Notes under the pieces: generated by a model
Told to the model about the DNA's origin: nothing
The model's input: only the letters and a program-made list of their open reading frames with translations
Database searches by the model: none
Made by a program: the position numbers and the translations under genes
NCBI RefSeq assembly: GCF_029982035.1
Contig: NZ_CP104166.1
Location: 434,001-498,000, forward strand
DNA length: 64,000 nt
Reading direction: 5' to 3'
DNA from: Megaera polyxenophila
GTDB taxonomy: Bacteria > Pseudomonadota > Alphaproteobacteria > Rickettsiales > Rickettsiaceae
Shown: positions 26,222-35,700 of the stretch, in pieces
Layout: the number at the start of each line of letters is the position of its first letter
Numbering within the stretch: the first letter of the stretch is position 1

Positions 26222-27778
26222 CTATTTACTTTTCTTTTCTCTAATTATTAATCCACGAATTAAGTCGTAAGCCCGAGCGTACTGATAATCTTTCTTATAT
26301 TTTTCAGACATTTTATGGTCCTCAATTTTTTCTGGTGTACCAGCAGGTTTAGAATCGGGTTTATCTTCGTTATTATATTTCTTTAGATAACTCTTTATGG
26401 AAGATTCATTAAACGCACTGCCTTTCTTTTCTTTTTCTGCATACTCAACTTTTGCATTCTCAATGAAAATATCCGGTTCTATGCCTTTACCATTTATAGA
26501 TCTACCATTTGGCGTGAAATATTTAGCAGTAGTAAACTTTACTGCTGCTCTTTTGTTAATTTGCGTAAAGGTCTGAACCAACCCCTTACCGAAAGAAGTA
26601 GTGCCAATAATAATGGCCCTATTATGATCTTGTAAAGCCCCTGCTACAATTTCAGAAGCAGAAGCAGAACCAGAATTAATCAGCACTACCATAGGAATCT
26701 GGGGAGCTTTTTCAACGAATCTGCCTGCAGAAATAACCACATTTTCTTCGTCTTTTTTTCCTTTAGTTGATACTATTATTCCATGGTCTAAGAAATATTC
26801 ACAAACGGCTACCGCTTGATCGAGCAGTCCTCCTGGATTATTCCTTACATCTAAAATTAAACCTTTTAGATCTTTCTTTTCAAGTTGGGCTTTTTTAGAT
26901 AAATCTTTTATTGCTTTTTTAAGTTCGCTGATAGTTTGATTGTTAAAAGTAACAATTCTTATATAGCCAATTCCACCATAATCATCTAATTCCAAATCAG
27001 ATTTTATTGGTTTTATCTTAACAATTTCTCTTATTAAGTCAATTTCAGTAGTTTGGTTGCCATCTTCTTTTACTACAAGTAAATTAAGCTTAGTTCCAGG
27101 TTCACCGCGCATCTCACGAACGGCTTTATTATAGCCAAGAGTAGAAACTAATTGACCGTTAACGCCTACAATATAATCGCCTGCCCTAATTCCTGCTTTA
27201 TAGGCAGGTAAATCGTCAATAGGTGAAATGACTTTTATAGCACCTTGATCAGGGATTATTTCTACGCCAATACCTCCGAATTCGCCGTCTGTTTGATCAA
27301 GGAAAAACTCAAGATCATCATCAACAAAATACCCGGAATATGGATCAAGAGAAAGCAACATACCGTTAATTGCCTCGTCAGTCATTTTCTGATAATCTAC
27401 CTCTCCCATATAATCCTTACCAACACGTTGCAGAACTTCCTGGAACTGTTTGCAATAGTATGGCAGGGGTTGATTATTAATTTCTTTTTTTTTCTCTTCT
27501 TCAGCAAACGTTACCGAAGAAAACAATAGAACTATAAAGGCCGTTAGTAAGGTTAAAGAGGAAAAAAACGAGTTTAATGACATTTTAAGGTAAGGTGTTA
27601 CAAAAGTTTGCACCTTCTTTTTTCTCAATTTACAAGATTCTTCCCTAACTATTGCTATAACGTTGCTTATCGGAACAATAATTAATCGTGTATTTATACT
27701 AGCTGGTTGCCAAGTAGGCGTTTCATAGTGACAACTTTTTGGTTTGTAATTTTTTTGCTTTTTAATAAAATCAAACAT
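26222..27778 (-). CDS. ctpA: C-terminal processing serine protease (S41, CtpA/Prc)
   Basis: Periplasmic tail-specific protease. A PDZ domain (about residues 150-235, with GIGVEIIPDQGAIKVISPID) is followed by an S41 peptidase domain. The catalytic Ser is in INSGSASASEIVAGAL and the Lys in TTSFGKGLVQTF. The frame begins at 27778, where ATGTTTGA overlaps the parE stop, giving 518 aa. A more typical signal-peptide start is MSLNSFFSSLTLLTAFIV at 27583, leaving a 65-residue basic N-terminal extension of doubtful reality. No strong Shine-Dalgarno precedes the inner start. It is coupled to parE. Confidence 0.9.
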   Translation of the reverse strand: MFDFIKKQKNYKPKSCHYETPTWQPASINTRLIIVPISNVIAIVREESCKLRKKKVQTFVTPYLKMSLNSFFSSLTLLTAFIVLLFSSVTFAEEEKKKEINNQPLPYYCKQFQEVLQRVGKDYMGEVDYQKMTDEAINGMLLSLDPYSGYFVDDDLEFFLDQTDGEFGGIGVEIIPDQGAIKVISPIDDLPAYKAGIRAGDYIVGVNGQLVSTLGYNKAVREMRGEPGTKLNLLVVKEDGNQTTEIDLIREIVKIKPIKSDLELDDYGGIGYIRIVTFNNQTISELKKAIKDLSKKAQLEKKDLKGLILDVRNNPGGLLDQAVAVCEYFLDHGIIVSTKGKKDEENVVISAGRFVEKAPQIPMVVLINSGSASASEIVAGALQDHNRAIIIGTTSFGKGLVQTFTQINKRAAVKFTTAKYFTPNGRSINGKGIEPDIFIENAKVEYAEKEKKGSAFNESSIKSYLKKYNNEDKPDSKPAGTPEKIEDHKMSEKYKKDYQYARAYDLIRGLIIREKKSK

Positions 27779-29750
27779 ATATTTCGAGGTTTCCTTCCTT
27801 GTTTAATAACGCTTTTTCCTGAATAAACTTAAATCTTTTTTCAGGATTTTTCCCCATCAGATTATCTACTATTACATTTGTATTGTCAAAGTCATCTATG
27901 CTTACTTGGTATAAGAGCCTTAATTTAGAATCCATAGTTGTCTCTTTGAGTTGTTTTGGAGTCATTTCGCCTAGGCCCTTAAATCTTCCAACTTCGATTT
28001 TTGCCTTACTTTCGGAAGATAATTTTTCTGTGATTAATAGCTTTTGCTCATCATTAGCAGCGTAATAGGTCTTATTATTCTGCGTTATCCGGTATAAAGG
28101 CGGTTTCGCTAAATACAAGTGGCCATTAACTATCAGCTTACGCATTCTGATAAAAAAGAAAGTCATTAACAGGGAAGCTATATGTGCGCCATCTACATCC
28201 GCATCTGTCATGATTATTATTTTTTCGTAACGTAAGTCCTCCTCTCTGTAATGGTTCATTGAACCGCAGGCAAGGGCTGTTTCAAGGTCTTGGAGTTCCT
28301 GATTGGCTAGAATTTTTTGCAAAGGAGAATTTGCAACGTTTAAAATTTTACCTCGCAGCGGCAATATTGCCTGAGTTTCCCTGTCTCTTGCTTGCTTTGC
28401 TGATCCCCCTGCAGAATCCCCTTCAACTAAAAAAAGTTCTGTTCCTTGCGCATTACTCCGTGTGCAATCCGCAAGCTTACCTGGCAATCGTAATTTCTGA
28501 GTAGCGTTTTTTCTATTAACCACCTTCTCGTTTTTCCGGTTTAACCTATATTCAGCGTTACTTATAATGTGAGATATTAATATATCAGCTACTTTTTTAT
28601 TACTGCTAAGCCAATGATCAAAATGATCCTTAACCATATTTTCAACGTGCTTTGCAATACCATTTGACACTAGCTTTTCCTTGGTTTGCCCTTGAAATAC
28701 AGGATTTGTAATAAAAACTGAGATAACAATACACGCCGACTCTAAAATGTCTTCAGGCGTTATTAAAGACACTTTTTTAAGCCCTGTCATTTCCCCATAA
28801 ACCTTTATACTTCGGCCCAGCGCTGCTCTATTACCTTGTTCATGTGTTCCGCCTTGAGGAGTGGGAATAGTATTACAGTAAGATTGAACAAAACTTTCTT
28901 CTTCGTGCCAGCAAATTGCCCATTCTATTTTGATGTTTTCTGCTGTTATCTCAGCATTACCAGAAAATATTTCCCCTCCGACAATTTTATCCTTATCAAG
29001 CTTTGAGTCTAGATAATCTCTAAGACCATTTGGAAAATGAATAACTGATTTTTCTGGAACTTCCTGATTATGAATTAGTTCTGGGGCACAAACCCAATGA
29101 ATTTCAAAGCCTTTATATAAATAGGCTTTGGATTTTGCTAAATCATAAACTTTTTTTGGTTTGAGGGTTATCCCCCCAAAAATTTCTAGATCAGGGATGA
29201 AGGTAATTTTAGTTCCTCTTGATTTTCTAGAGGCTTCTTTTTTCTCTAATTTTGTTAAAGCATGGCCTTTAGAATAATCCTGGCTATAAACAAAACCATC
29301 CCGGTAAACTTCTACATTTAATTTTTCTGATAAAGCATTTACTACTGATATTCCAACACCATGTAGCCCCCCTGAGGTCTGGTAAGACTTATCCGAGAAC
29401 TTTCCACCCGAGTGTAATGTGGTCAAAATCACTTCTAGAGCCGATTTATTAGGAAATTTGGGATGATTATCAACTGGGATGCCTCTTCCGTTATCCGCTA
29501 TTGATACACTGCCATCAGCAAACATTTCAATAGTAATACGATTGGCATAACCAGCAACAGCTTCATCCATAGAATTGTCAATTACTTCTGAAACTAGGTG
29601 GTGCAACGAAGTTTCGTCAGTCCCACCAATATACATCCCAGGTCGCATGCGCACCGGTTCTAACCCTTCTAAGACTTCTATATCACTTGCAGTATAGGAT
29701 TCGTCCTTAAAGCTTTTCTTAGTAGTAGCAAAATTAAACAAATCAGACAC
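27771..29750 (-). CDS. parE: DNA topoisomerase IV subunit B
   Basis: 659-aa type IIA topoisomerase ATPase subunit that decatenates daughter chromosomes with ParC. The GHKL ATPase has EVIDNSMDEAVAGYA, IADNGRGIPVD and TSGGLHGVGISVVNA. The Toprim domain has VEGDSAGGSAKQARDRE and IIMTDADVDGAHI. It was chosen over GyrB because of the alphaproteobacterial ParE-like N-terminus (GTDETSLHHLVSEVIDN), the absence of the long GyrB insertion, and the C-terminus. It is followed by ctpA with an 8-bp overlap. A 468-bp gap separates it from the divergent nrdA. Confidence 0.9.
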   Translation of the reverse strand: MSDLFNFATTKKSFKDESYTASDIEVLEGLEPVRMRPGMYIGGTDETSLHHLVSEVIDNSMDEAVAGYANRITIEMFADGSVSIADNGRGIPVDNHPKFPNKSALEVILTTLHSGGKFSDKSYQTSGGLHGVGISVVNALSEKLNVEVYRDGFVYSQDYSKGHALTKLEKKEASRKSRGTKITFIPDLEIFGGITLKPKKVYDLAKSKAYLYKGFEIHWVCAPELIHNQEVPEKSVIHFPNGLRDYLDSKLDKDKIVGGEIFSGNAEITAENIKIEWAICWHEEESFVQSYCNTIPTPQGGTHEQGNRAALGRSIKVYGEMTGLKKVSLITPEDILESACIVISVFITNPVFQGQTKEKLVSNGIAKHVENMVKDHFDHWLSSNKKVADILISHIISNAEYRLNRKNEKVVNRKNATQKLRLPGKLADCTRSNAQGTELFLVEGDSAGGSAKQARDRETQAILPLRGKILNVANSPLQKILANQELQDLETALACGSMNHYREEDLRYEKIIIMTDADVDGAHIASLLMTFFFIRMRKLIVNGHLYLAKPPLYRITQNNKTYYAANDEQKLLITEKLSSESKAKIEVGRFKGLGEMTPKQLKETTMDSKLRLLYQVSIDDFDNTNVIVDNLMGKNPEKRFKFIQEKALLNKEGNLEIYV

Positions 29751-30038
29751 TCAATATACCAATCTTAAATAGTAAAAAATAATTGGAATAAATTTATATA
29801 ATTTTCTAATAAAAAGCAACAATAACCATCAAGCAGCAAACAACCATAAGGAATTGGTTTTGGCTTAAGTAATATAAAAATTTAGTAAATAAATTATCAA
29901 TGATAATAACGGTTTTATTAACCATTTTTTATCCACATACACAATATTTATTAATAATAAAATATTCTTATTACGGTTTAACTATCTTATGAAACCAATA
30001 AACTGGATTTATTTACTCATATACAGCAATACAATTAA

Positions 30039-30054
30039 CAACTACATATAGTAT
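30039..30054. promoter_or_regulatory. Candidate NrdR box upstream of nrdA
   Basis: A 16-bp dyad (CAACTACATATAGTAT) keeps all the strongly conserved positions of the NrdR box (C-w-A-n-A-T-a-T-w-G). It lies 40 bp upstream of the predicted nrdA -35 box. NrdR boxes usually come in pairs; no good second box was found, so the call is weak. Otherwise the 29751-30218 gap (468 bp) holds only promoter-like sequence. Confidence 0.35.
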
Positions 30055-30093
30055 GTCAAGCAAAAAAACATACAATATTCGCAAAAATAACTA

Positions 30094-30123
30094 TTGAAGA
30101 AAAATGAGTTTATGCGTTATGAT
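30094..30123 (+). promoter_or_regulatory. Predicted promoter for nrdA-nrdB
   Basis: TTGAAG (30094-30099), an 18-bp spacer and TATGAT (30118-30123), about 95 bp before the nrdA ATG. Motif prediction only. Confidence 0.5.
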
Positions 30124-30218
30124 CAAGGCAAGTTGATCTAAAATTCTAAACAGTTTTAGTTTTAAAATTTTTGATTGTAAGATTTGTATCATTCATCTTA
30201 AAAAGGAAAAAAGAAATA

Positions 30219-32060
30219 ATGTCTAAGGCTAAAGGAAATAAATATAAGGTAAAAATCGATAGAAGTCGTGATAGTTTACTTAGTGATTTTGGTAAAGCGG
30301 TGTTAAAGGATCGTTACCTAATAAAAGGCGAAGATTATCAAGATCTATTTGCAAGAGTTGCAAGCTATTATGCAGATAATGAATCTCATGCCAATAAAAT
30401 CTACGATTATATAAGCAAGCTGCATTTTATGCCAGCTACCCCTATACTTAGTAATGGCGGAACAGATAGAGGATTGCCGATTTCTTGTTTCTTGAATGAA
30501 ACTGACGATAGCTTAGAAGGGATTGTGGGGCTCTGGACTGAGAATGTTTGGTTAGCGTCTAAGGGGGGCGGAATCGGCAGTTATTGGGGGAATGTTCGTT
30601 CTATTAATGAAGCAGTACATGGAAATGGCAAAACCTCTGGTATTGTTCCATTCTTAAAAGTTCAGGATTCTATGACTCTGGCAATTTCCCAAGGTTCCCT
30701 GCGGCGAGGTAGTGCAGCAGTTTATTTGCCTATTGATCACCCGGAAATTGAAGAATTTATTGATTTGCGTCGTCCTACCGGAGGTGATATAAACCGTAAG
30801 GCTCTAAATCTCCATCATGGAGTTGTAATTCCCGATAGCTTTATGGAAGCAGTTGAAAATAATACTACTTGGGATCTAAAAAGCCCTCGTGATGGAAGTG
30901 TAATAAATACAGTTAGAGTACGAGATTTATGGATAAAATTACTCACTACCAGAATTGAAACCGGAGAGCCTTATATACTCTATATTGATGCAGTAAATAA
31001 ATATATTCCGGACCATCATAAAAAGTTAGGTTTAAAAGTAAAAACTTCTAACCTTTGCTCTGAAATTACTCTTCCAACAGGTATTGACCATCTCGGTAAT
31101 AATAGAACCGCAGTGTGCTGCTTATCGTCTCTTAATCTTGAATATTATGAAGATTGGAAAGATAACAAAGAGTTTATTCCAAATATTATGAGATTTCTTG
31201 ATAATGTCCTTGAGGATTTCATCACAAAAGCTCCAGATAGTATGAGCAGAGCTAAATATTCAGCAATGCGTGAACGTAGTGTCGGTCTCGGGGTAATGGG
31301 ATTCCATTCATTCCTCCAAGCACAGAATGTGCCTATGGAGTCAGTAATGGCTAAGGTTTGGAATAATAAAATATTTGAACATATAAACAAGGAAGTAAAT
31401 GCTGCATCTGTGCTTCTGGCAGAAGAAAGAGGTGCATGCCCAGATGCAGCTGAAGTGAGTGTTAAAGAGCGTTTCAGTAATAAAACATCTATAGCCCCAA
31501 CTGCTTCTATTTCTATTATTTGCGGTAACTCTTCTCCTGGAATAGAACCTTTTGCTGCTAACAGTTTTACCCAAAAAACTTTAACCGGGTCTTTTAATGT
31601 CAAGAATAAGAATTTAGTAAGGTTACTAGATAAAAAAGGCTTTAATACCGATCAGGTCTGGTCTTCTATTTCAACCCATGAAGGTTCGGTACAACATTTA
31701 ACATTTTTATCCGACCATGAAAAAGACGTTTTTAAAACAGCCTATGAAATTGATCAGAATTGGATTATTGAGCTGGCAGCCGATAGAACGCCTCATATAT
31801 CTCAAGCTCAATCTTTAAATATTTTTATGCCAGGAGACGTTAGCAAAAAATATTTACATGAAATTCACTTCAAAGCCTGGAAAAAGGGAATCAAGAGCCT
31901 CTACTATTCTCGTTCTACTTCTATCCAAAGAGCAGATAAAGTATCTCATGCAGTTTCAACTGATAAAGGGATGGCGGATTTAGAGAGAAAAAATAATATT
32001 AATTTAGAACTAAAAGCATCTTCAAAAACTGAATATGATGAATGTTTATCATGTCAGTAA
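30219..32060 (+). CDS. nrdA: Ribonucleoside-diphosphate reductase class I, alpha subunit
   Basis: 613 aa. It reduces ribonucleotides with the radical supplied by NrdB. Seen are the N-terminal redox Cys in GLPISCFLNE, the radical Cys/Glu pair in SNLCSEITLPTG, the partner Cys in RTAVCCLSSLN, the PTASISIICGNSSPGIEP block and the C-terminal CLSCQ thiols. The N-terminal ATP-cone (allosteric activity site) of longer NrdA is absent, so dATP shut-off of this type is unlikely. The open frame reaches 30171, but ATG 30219 has an AAAGGA site. It is followed by nrdB after 43 bp. Confidence 0.95.
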   Translation: MSKAKGNKYKVKIDRSRDSLLSDFGKAVLKDRYLIKGEDYQDLFARVASYYADNESHANKIYDYISKLHFMPATPILSNGGTDRGLPISCFLNETDDSLEGIVGLWTENVWLASKGGGIGSYWGNVRSINEAVHGNGKTSGIVPFLKVQDSMTLAISQGSLRRGSAAVYLPIDHPEIEEFIDLRRPTGGDINRKALNLHHGVVIPDSFMEAVENNTTWDLKSPRDGSVINTVRVRDLWIKLLTTRIETGEPYILYIDAVNKYIPDHHKKLGLKVKTSNLCSEITLPTGIDHLGNNRTAVCCLSSLNLEYYEDWKDNKEFIPNIMRFLDNVLEDFITKAPDSMSRAKYSAMRERSVGLGVMGFHSFLQAQNVPMESVMAKVWNNKIFEHINKEVNAASVLLAEERGACPDAAEVSVKERFSNKTSIAPTASISIICGNSSPGIEPFAANSFTQKTLTGSFNVKNKNLVRLLDKKGFNTDQVWSSISTHEGSVQHLTFLSDHEKDVFKTAYEIDQNWIIELAADRTPHISQAQSLNIFMPGDVSKKYLHEIHFKAWKKGIKSLYYSRSTSIQRADKVSHAVSTDKGMADLERKNNINLELKASSKTEYDECLSCQ

Positions 32061-32103
32061 AATAAGAGCAGTTTATTACGAATAATATCAAGGAGAAATT
32101 AAA

Positions 32104-33078
32104 ATGTCATTATTGTCAGCAAAACCAATTTACAAACCTTTTTCATATCCTTGGGCTTATGAAGCATGGCATATTCAGCAAAAAATCCATTGGTTACCGG
32201 AAGAAGTACCACTAGCTGATGATGTAAAAGATTGGAAATATAACTTAACGCCTGGAGAAAAACATTTACTGACTCAAATTTTCCGTTTCTTTACGCAGGC
32301 TGATATTGAGGTAAACAATTGTTACATGAAACATTATGCTAAAGTGTTTCAACCTACTGAAGTGCAGATGATGCTTTCTGCTTTTTCGAATATGGAAACA
32401 GTTCATATAGCTGCTTATTCGCATTTACTGGACACTATAGGTATGGATGAAGCTGAATATCAAGCATTCATGAAATATAAAGAGATGAAGGATAAGTACG
32501 ACTATATGCAGAAATTTGGGGTAGAAACCAAAGAAGATATAGCAACTACCCTTGCAGTGTTCGGTGCTTTTACGGAAGGTCTGCAGCTTTTTGCCTCTTT
32601 TGCTATTTTACTGAATTTTCCTCGTTTTAATAAAATGAAGGGAATGGGCCAGATTGTCACTTGGTCGGTTCGGGATGAAACTTTGCATACTAACTCTATA
32701 ATTACTTTGTTCAAAACTTTTGTGCAAGAAAACCCTGAAGTTTGGAATGAAAACTTAAGAAGTAGACTTTATGAAGCTTGTGCAACTATAGTCCATTTTG
32801 AAGACGCTTTTATTGAACTAGCTTTCGAAGTTGGCGGTATTGAAGGGTTAACAGCTAGAGAAGTACGCCAGTATATAAGATATATAGCCGACCGCAGGCT
32901 CATGCAGCTTGGTCTAAAGGAAATATATCTAGTAGATAATAACCCACTTCCCTGGCTCGATGAAATGTTAAACGGAGTAGAACACACTAATTTTTTTGAA
33001 AATAGGGTTACCGAGTATACTAAGGCTGCAACAGTTGGTACTTGGGAAGAAGCTTTCGAAAATATGGATAAAAGCTAA
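32104..33078 (+). CDS. nrdB: Ribonucleoside-diphosphate reductase class I, beta subunit
   Basis: 324-aa diiron radical subunit. Metal ligands are seen in FSNMETVHIAAYSHLL, where Glu, His and the radical Tyr keep the E-xx-H-xxx-Y spacing of tyrosyl-radical enzymes, and in VRDETLHTNSI. The C-terminal tail (GTWEEAFENMDKS) would dock to NrdA. The AAGGAG site is eight bases from the ATG. It is the last gene of the nrdAB operon. Confidence 0.96.
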   Translation: MSLLSAKPIYKPFSYPWAYEAWHIQQKIHWLPEEVPLADDVKDWKYNLTPGEKHLLTQIFRFFTQADIEVNNCYMKHYAKVFQPTEVQMMLSAFSNMETVHIAAYSHLLDTIGMDEAEYQAFMKYKEMKDKYDYMQKFGVETKEDIATTLAVFGAFTEGLQLFASFAILLNFPRFNKMKGMGQIVTWSVRDETLHTNSIITLFKTFVQENPEVWNENLRSRLYEACATIVHFEDAFIELAFEVGGIEGLTAREVRQYIRYIADRRLMQLGLKEIYLVDNNPLPWLDEMLNGVEHTNFFENRVTEYTKAATVGTWEEAFENMDKS

Positions 33079-33161
33079 TATAATAGAGTAAGCAGTTTTC
33101 AAAATAATATGTTTTACAGCATTTATCTGGCTTCTAATTTTTGATTTTTGGAAGAATATAT

Positions 33162-33189
33162 TTGTTTAATAAAACTACAATGTTATACT
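33162..33189 (+). promoter_or_regulatory. Possible promoter for the autotransporter gene
   Basis: TTGTTT (33162-33167), a 16-bp spacer and TATACT (33184-33189), 46 bp before the start codon. Weak -35 box; prediction only. Confidence 0.4.
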
Positions 33190-33235
33190 ATAACCTTATT
33201 AATTGACAAAGATTATTATATTAGGGGGTATCTTA

Positions 33236-35287
33236 ATGTCTAATAAAAAGAAAAATTTTTTAAAAACCTTTGCGTGCTTTTCACTTTTGTCGCTTAGTAC
33301 TTCGTCGATTGCTTTAGCTTCAAAAAACACCCAGGATTTTACCAATGTTATTACCTTCGGTGATAGTTTTGCAAGTGGCCATAACTCACCGGTTAGCGGC
33401 GTGCTAGTTAATACTTACGCACAAACTTTAGCGGAGCAACTAGGTTTTGCCTTTACAAGAAATGAAAATAATTTTGCTTCTGGAGGGCATAGTTCTGCAC
33501 ATCTGAGTGGATGGAGATACGCACCAGGAGGTGGAGTAATTATTGATTATGCTCCAGGCGATCTAAATAATTATTTAAACCAAAAAGGAAAGTTTGGAAC
33601 CAATGACTTGGTTATTTATGATCCTTTATCTAGTGAAATTGCAAATCTTTATATACCAATATCTGATAATAAAGTTGCCGCAGCAGGTTTGGTGGGTTTT
33701 TCGTTTCTCGAAGAAGTTTTTGGAGAAGGCTTGAATGTTATCACCGGTGGTGTATTTACCAGTGATACCGACACTTTAATGAATAATGGCCAGGTGGCAG
33801 GTTTTGCAGATATGGATGCTAAAGTGGTTAATGGTATTCTCGCTGTAAATCGTACCAATTTTCCTGTATTATTTAGCTATTTAGACATAACAGAAAATAA
33901 TGCCAAAAATTTCGTAGAAAAAGCAACTCTTAGCGGTGCTAATTACATTTTGCTTGGAAACCATTATAACGAGGCATTAAGACAAGCTTTTAATGGTTCT
34001 AAAGAGTTTGCTAAAGCAATTTCCTTGGAAATAGGAAAAGCGCAAATAAGAGGGGCGTTAAACGTACCGGGAGCTAATATCATAGTCTGGGATGAAGCGA
34101 ATCTTATACAAGAACTAGTTGATAATCCGAGCAAATATTTAACAACTGAAGAGCAGGCTCTTGGTAATAATAGATTTGGACCTGGAGTTTTTGATAGAAG
34201 AGCACCAGCAGGAGATATCCACGCTACCCAGCCTGTCAATAATATCAAACGTCAGTTTGTTTATTCTGTCATTACCAGCCCGACGCTGGTTTCATTGCTA
34301 CGTGAGTCCCCGCTTAGCTTCGGGATGAAAACTGCGGAAAGAAATCTTGCCTTAGCTCAAGGTTTTTCCAAAACCGGCCAAGTAGAAAATAATATTGCCG
34401 CTTCTGCTGACGCTCCAAATAGTAGTGATCAGTTTGCCCTCCAGGTTTTTGGTGATTTTGGTAAGAGCCGTACTGGGACATTCAGCAACAAAACATTAGG
34501 TTTCAAAGATGACAGCGCAGTAGATGTCGGAATGGGTCTAAATTACAAGATAAAGGATAATTTACTGATCGGTACAAGAATAGGTTATGCGGAAACCAAA
34601 ACTAAATTTGTAGCAGATAGAGGTAAAGCTAAAATCAGGGAACAAGCAATATCATTACACGGGGTTTATAGCTTTGAAAAACCGATGTTTGTTTATGCAT
34701 CTGCAGGTCTTGGTAGACTTCACTACAATATTGACCGTGATATTAAACTCGGTTTAGCTACTTACAAAGAACATGGTAAAACATCTGGAGATCACTTATT
34801 TACTACGCTTGGTACAGGTTATCGCTTTGATTTTGCTAGAAATATCAGTGCTACACCTTTTATTGCAGGACATTACCAATCTGTGACAATGAAAAACTAC
34901 AGCGAAAAAGGTGCGGCGGGTCAAAAAACTTCTACTCAAATGGACTTTAATATACCAAAAAGAGAATCCGTAATGGGTGAAGTTGGGTTAACTCTTGCTA
35001 CTGATTTCTCAATCAAGGAAAGTGTAAATTTAACTCCTTCATTTACTGTAAGTTATTTACATGATTGGAAAGATCCAATAAGCCAACAGGTCCAAGGCCG
35101 AAACGTTAGTGAATTTAATTACTTTAAAGTTCCAGCATATAAAGTACGCAAGTCTAATATGCAAATCCAAGGGGACGTTTTAGCCGAAATTAACCACAAA
35201 TATAAGGTTGGGCTTAATGTGAGTACTCGCCCGACTGGCAGGGTAAAAAGCTGGTCAGTAGGACTTAGAAGTGCTATAAATCTATAA
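33236..35287 (+). CDS. GDSL-family esterase/lipase autotransporter
   Basis: 683 aa. A signal peptide covers residues 1-28 (ending IALA). An SGNH/GDSL passenger (about 36-370) has ITFGDSFASGHN (nucleophile Ser44), the FASGGHSSAHLSG block, LLGNHYN, and APAGDIHATQP with the Asp and His of the last block. A C-terminal autotransporter barrel (about 425-683) is rich in alternating strands and ends in a short hydrophobic strand, GLRSAINL. The known family is EstA/PlaA-like lipases displayed on or released from the surface. In an intracellular bacterium it is a candidate for acting on host membranes (inference). The frame opens earlier at 33203, but the ATG at 33236 directly precedes the signal peptide. 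Confidence 0.88.
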   Translation: MSNKKKNFLKTFACFSLLSLSTSSIALASKNTQDFTNVITFGDSFASGHNSPVSGVLVNTYAQTLAEQLGFAFTRNENNFASGGHSSAHLSGWRYAPGGGVIIDYAPGDLNNYLNQKGKFGTNDLVIYDPLSSEIANLYIPISDNKVAAAGLVGFSFLEEVFGEGLNVITGGVFTSDTDTLMNNGQVAGFADMDAKVVNGILAVNRTNFPVLFSYLDITENNAKNFVEKATLSGANYILLGNHYNEALRQAFNGSKEFAKAISLEIGKAQIRGALNVPGANIIVWDEANLIQELVDNPSKYLTTEEQALGNNRFGPGVFDRRAPAGDIHATQPVNNIKRQFVYSVITSPTLVSLLRESPLSFGMKTAERNLALAQGFSKTGQVENNIAASADAPNSSDQFALQVFGDFGKSRTGTFSNKTLGFKDDSAVDVGMGLNYKIKDNLLIGTRIGYAETKTKFVADRGKAKIREQAISLHGVYSFEKPMFVYASAGLGRLHYNIDRDIKLGLATYKEHGKTSGDHLFTTLGTGYRFDFARNISATPFIAGHYQSVTMKNYSEKGAAGQKTSTQMDFNIPKRESVMGEVGLTLATDFSIKESVNLTPSFTVSYLHDWKDPISQQVQGRNVSEFNYFKVPAYKVRKSNMQIQGDVLAEINHKYKVGLNVSTRPTGRVKSWSVGLRSAINL

Positions 35288-35316
35288 AAACCTACTTATA
35301 ATAAAAATTTAAAAAT

Positions 35317-35352
35317 GCTCTGTGCAACCTGAACCTGCACGGAGCTTTTTTA
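35317..35352 (+). terminator. Rho-independent terminator after the autotransporter gene
   Basis: A 10-bp stem (GCTCTGTGCA / TGCACGGAGC, one G-T pair) with a short loop, directly followed by TTTTTT. It lies 30 bp after the stop codon. Confidence 0.85.
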
Positions 35353-35700
35353 TCTTTTATAGATGCGTGCTAAAGCGCAGTGATTGATTATAAAGAGTCT
35401 AGTGGCTATTTTAAGAATATCTCTTAAAGTAAAAAAATCATGTTTTTTCTACCTTTGCCTGGAATTTTTATCCTTTGTAGACTTGGAAGGGGAAGTATTG
35501 ACTATAAATATAAACAGCCTAGTGGTTATTAAAGGCACTTTTTAACGTACAAAAAATTATGTTTTTTCTATTGTTGCTGGGAATTTGTATTTTTTGTACG
35601 TGTCCTAGTAGAGAGCAACGATTAGTTATAATACCTAAGACCTAGTGCTTATTTTAAGAATACTTCTTAGAGCAGAAGATCATTTGTCATTTATCTTACC
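35347..35700. repeat. Three diverged tandem repeats, period 118-119 bp
   Basis: Units start at about 35347, 35465 and 35584. Each begins with a T-rich TTTTTATC/TTTGTATT segment, has a CTAGTG core (near 35398, 35518 and 35642), then a TTAAGA-type dyad (strongest in unit 1, TTAAGAATATCTCTTAA), then an A-rich and T-rich end. The units are clearly diverged. Unit 1 starts in the terminator T-run, and unit 3 ends in the 3' end of rsmA. No open frame spans them. Possible old duplication or repeated small-RNA/attenuator unit. Confidence 0.65.

Noticed and set aside
30061..30082. Second NrdR box downstream of the first
   Set aside because: It misses two of the invariant positions; not enough to pair with the candidate at 30039.
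31145..31603. 152-codon minus-strand ORF inside nrdA
   Set aside because: Antisense shadow of a conserved enzyme gene.
35347..35700. CRISPR array
   Set aside because: The repeated units are long (118-119 bp), diverged and contiguous, with no short identical repeats and unique spacers; no cas genes are present.
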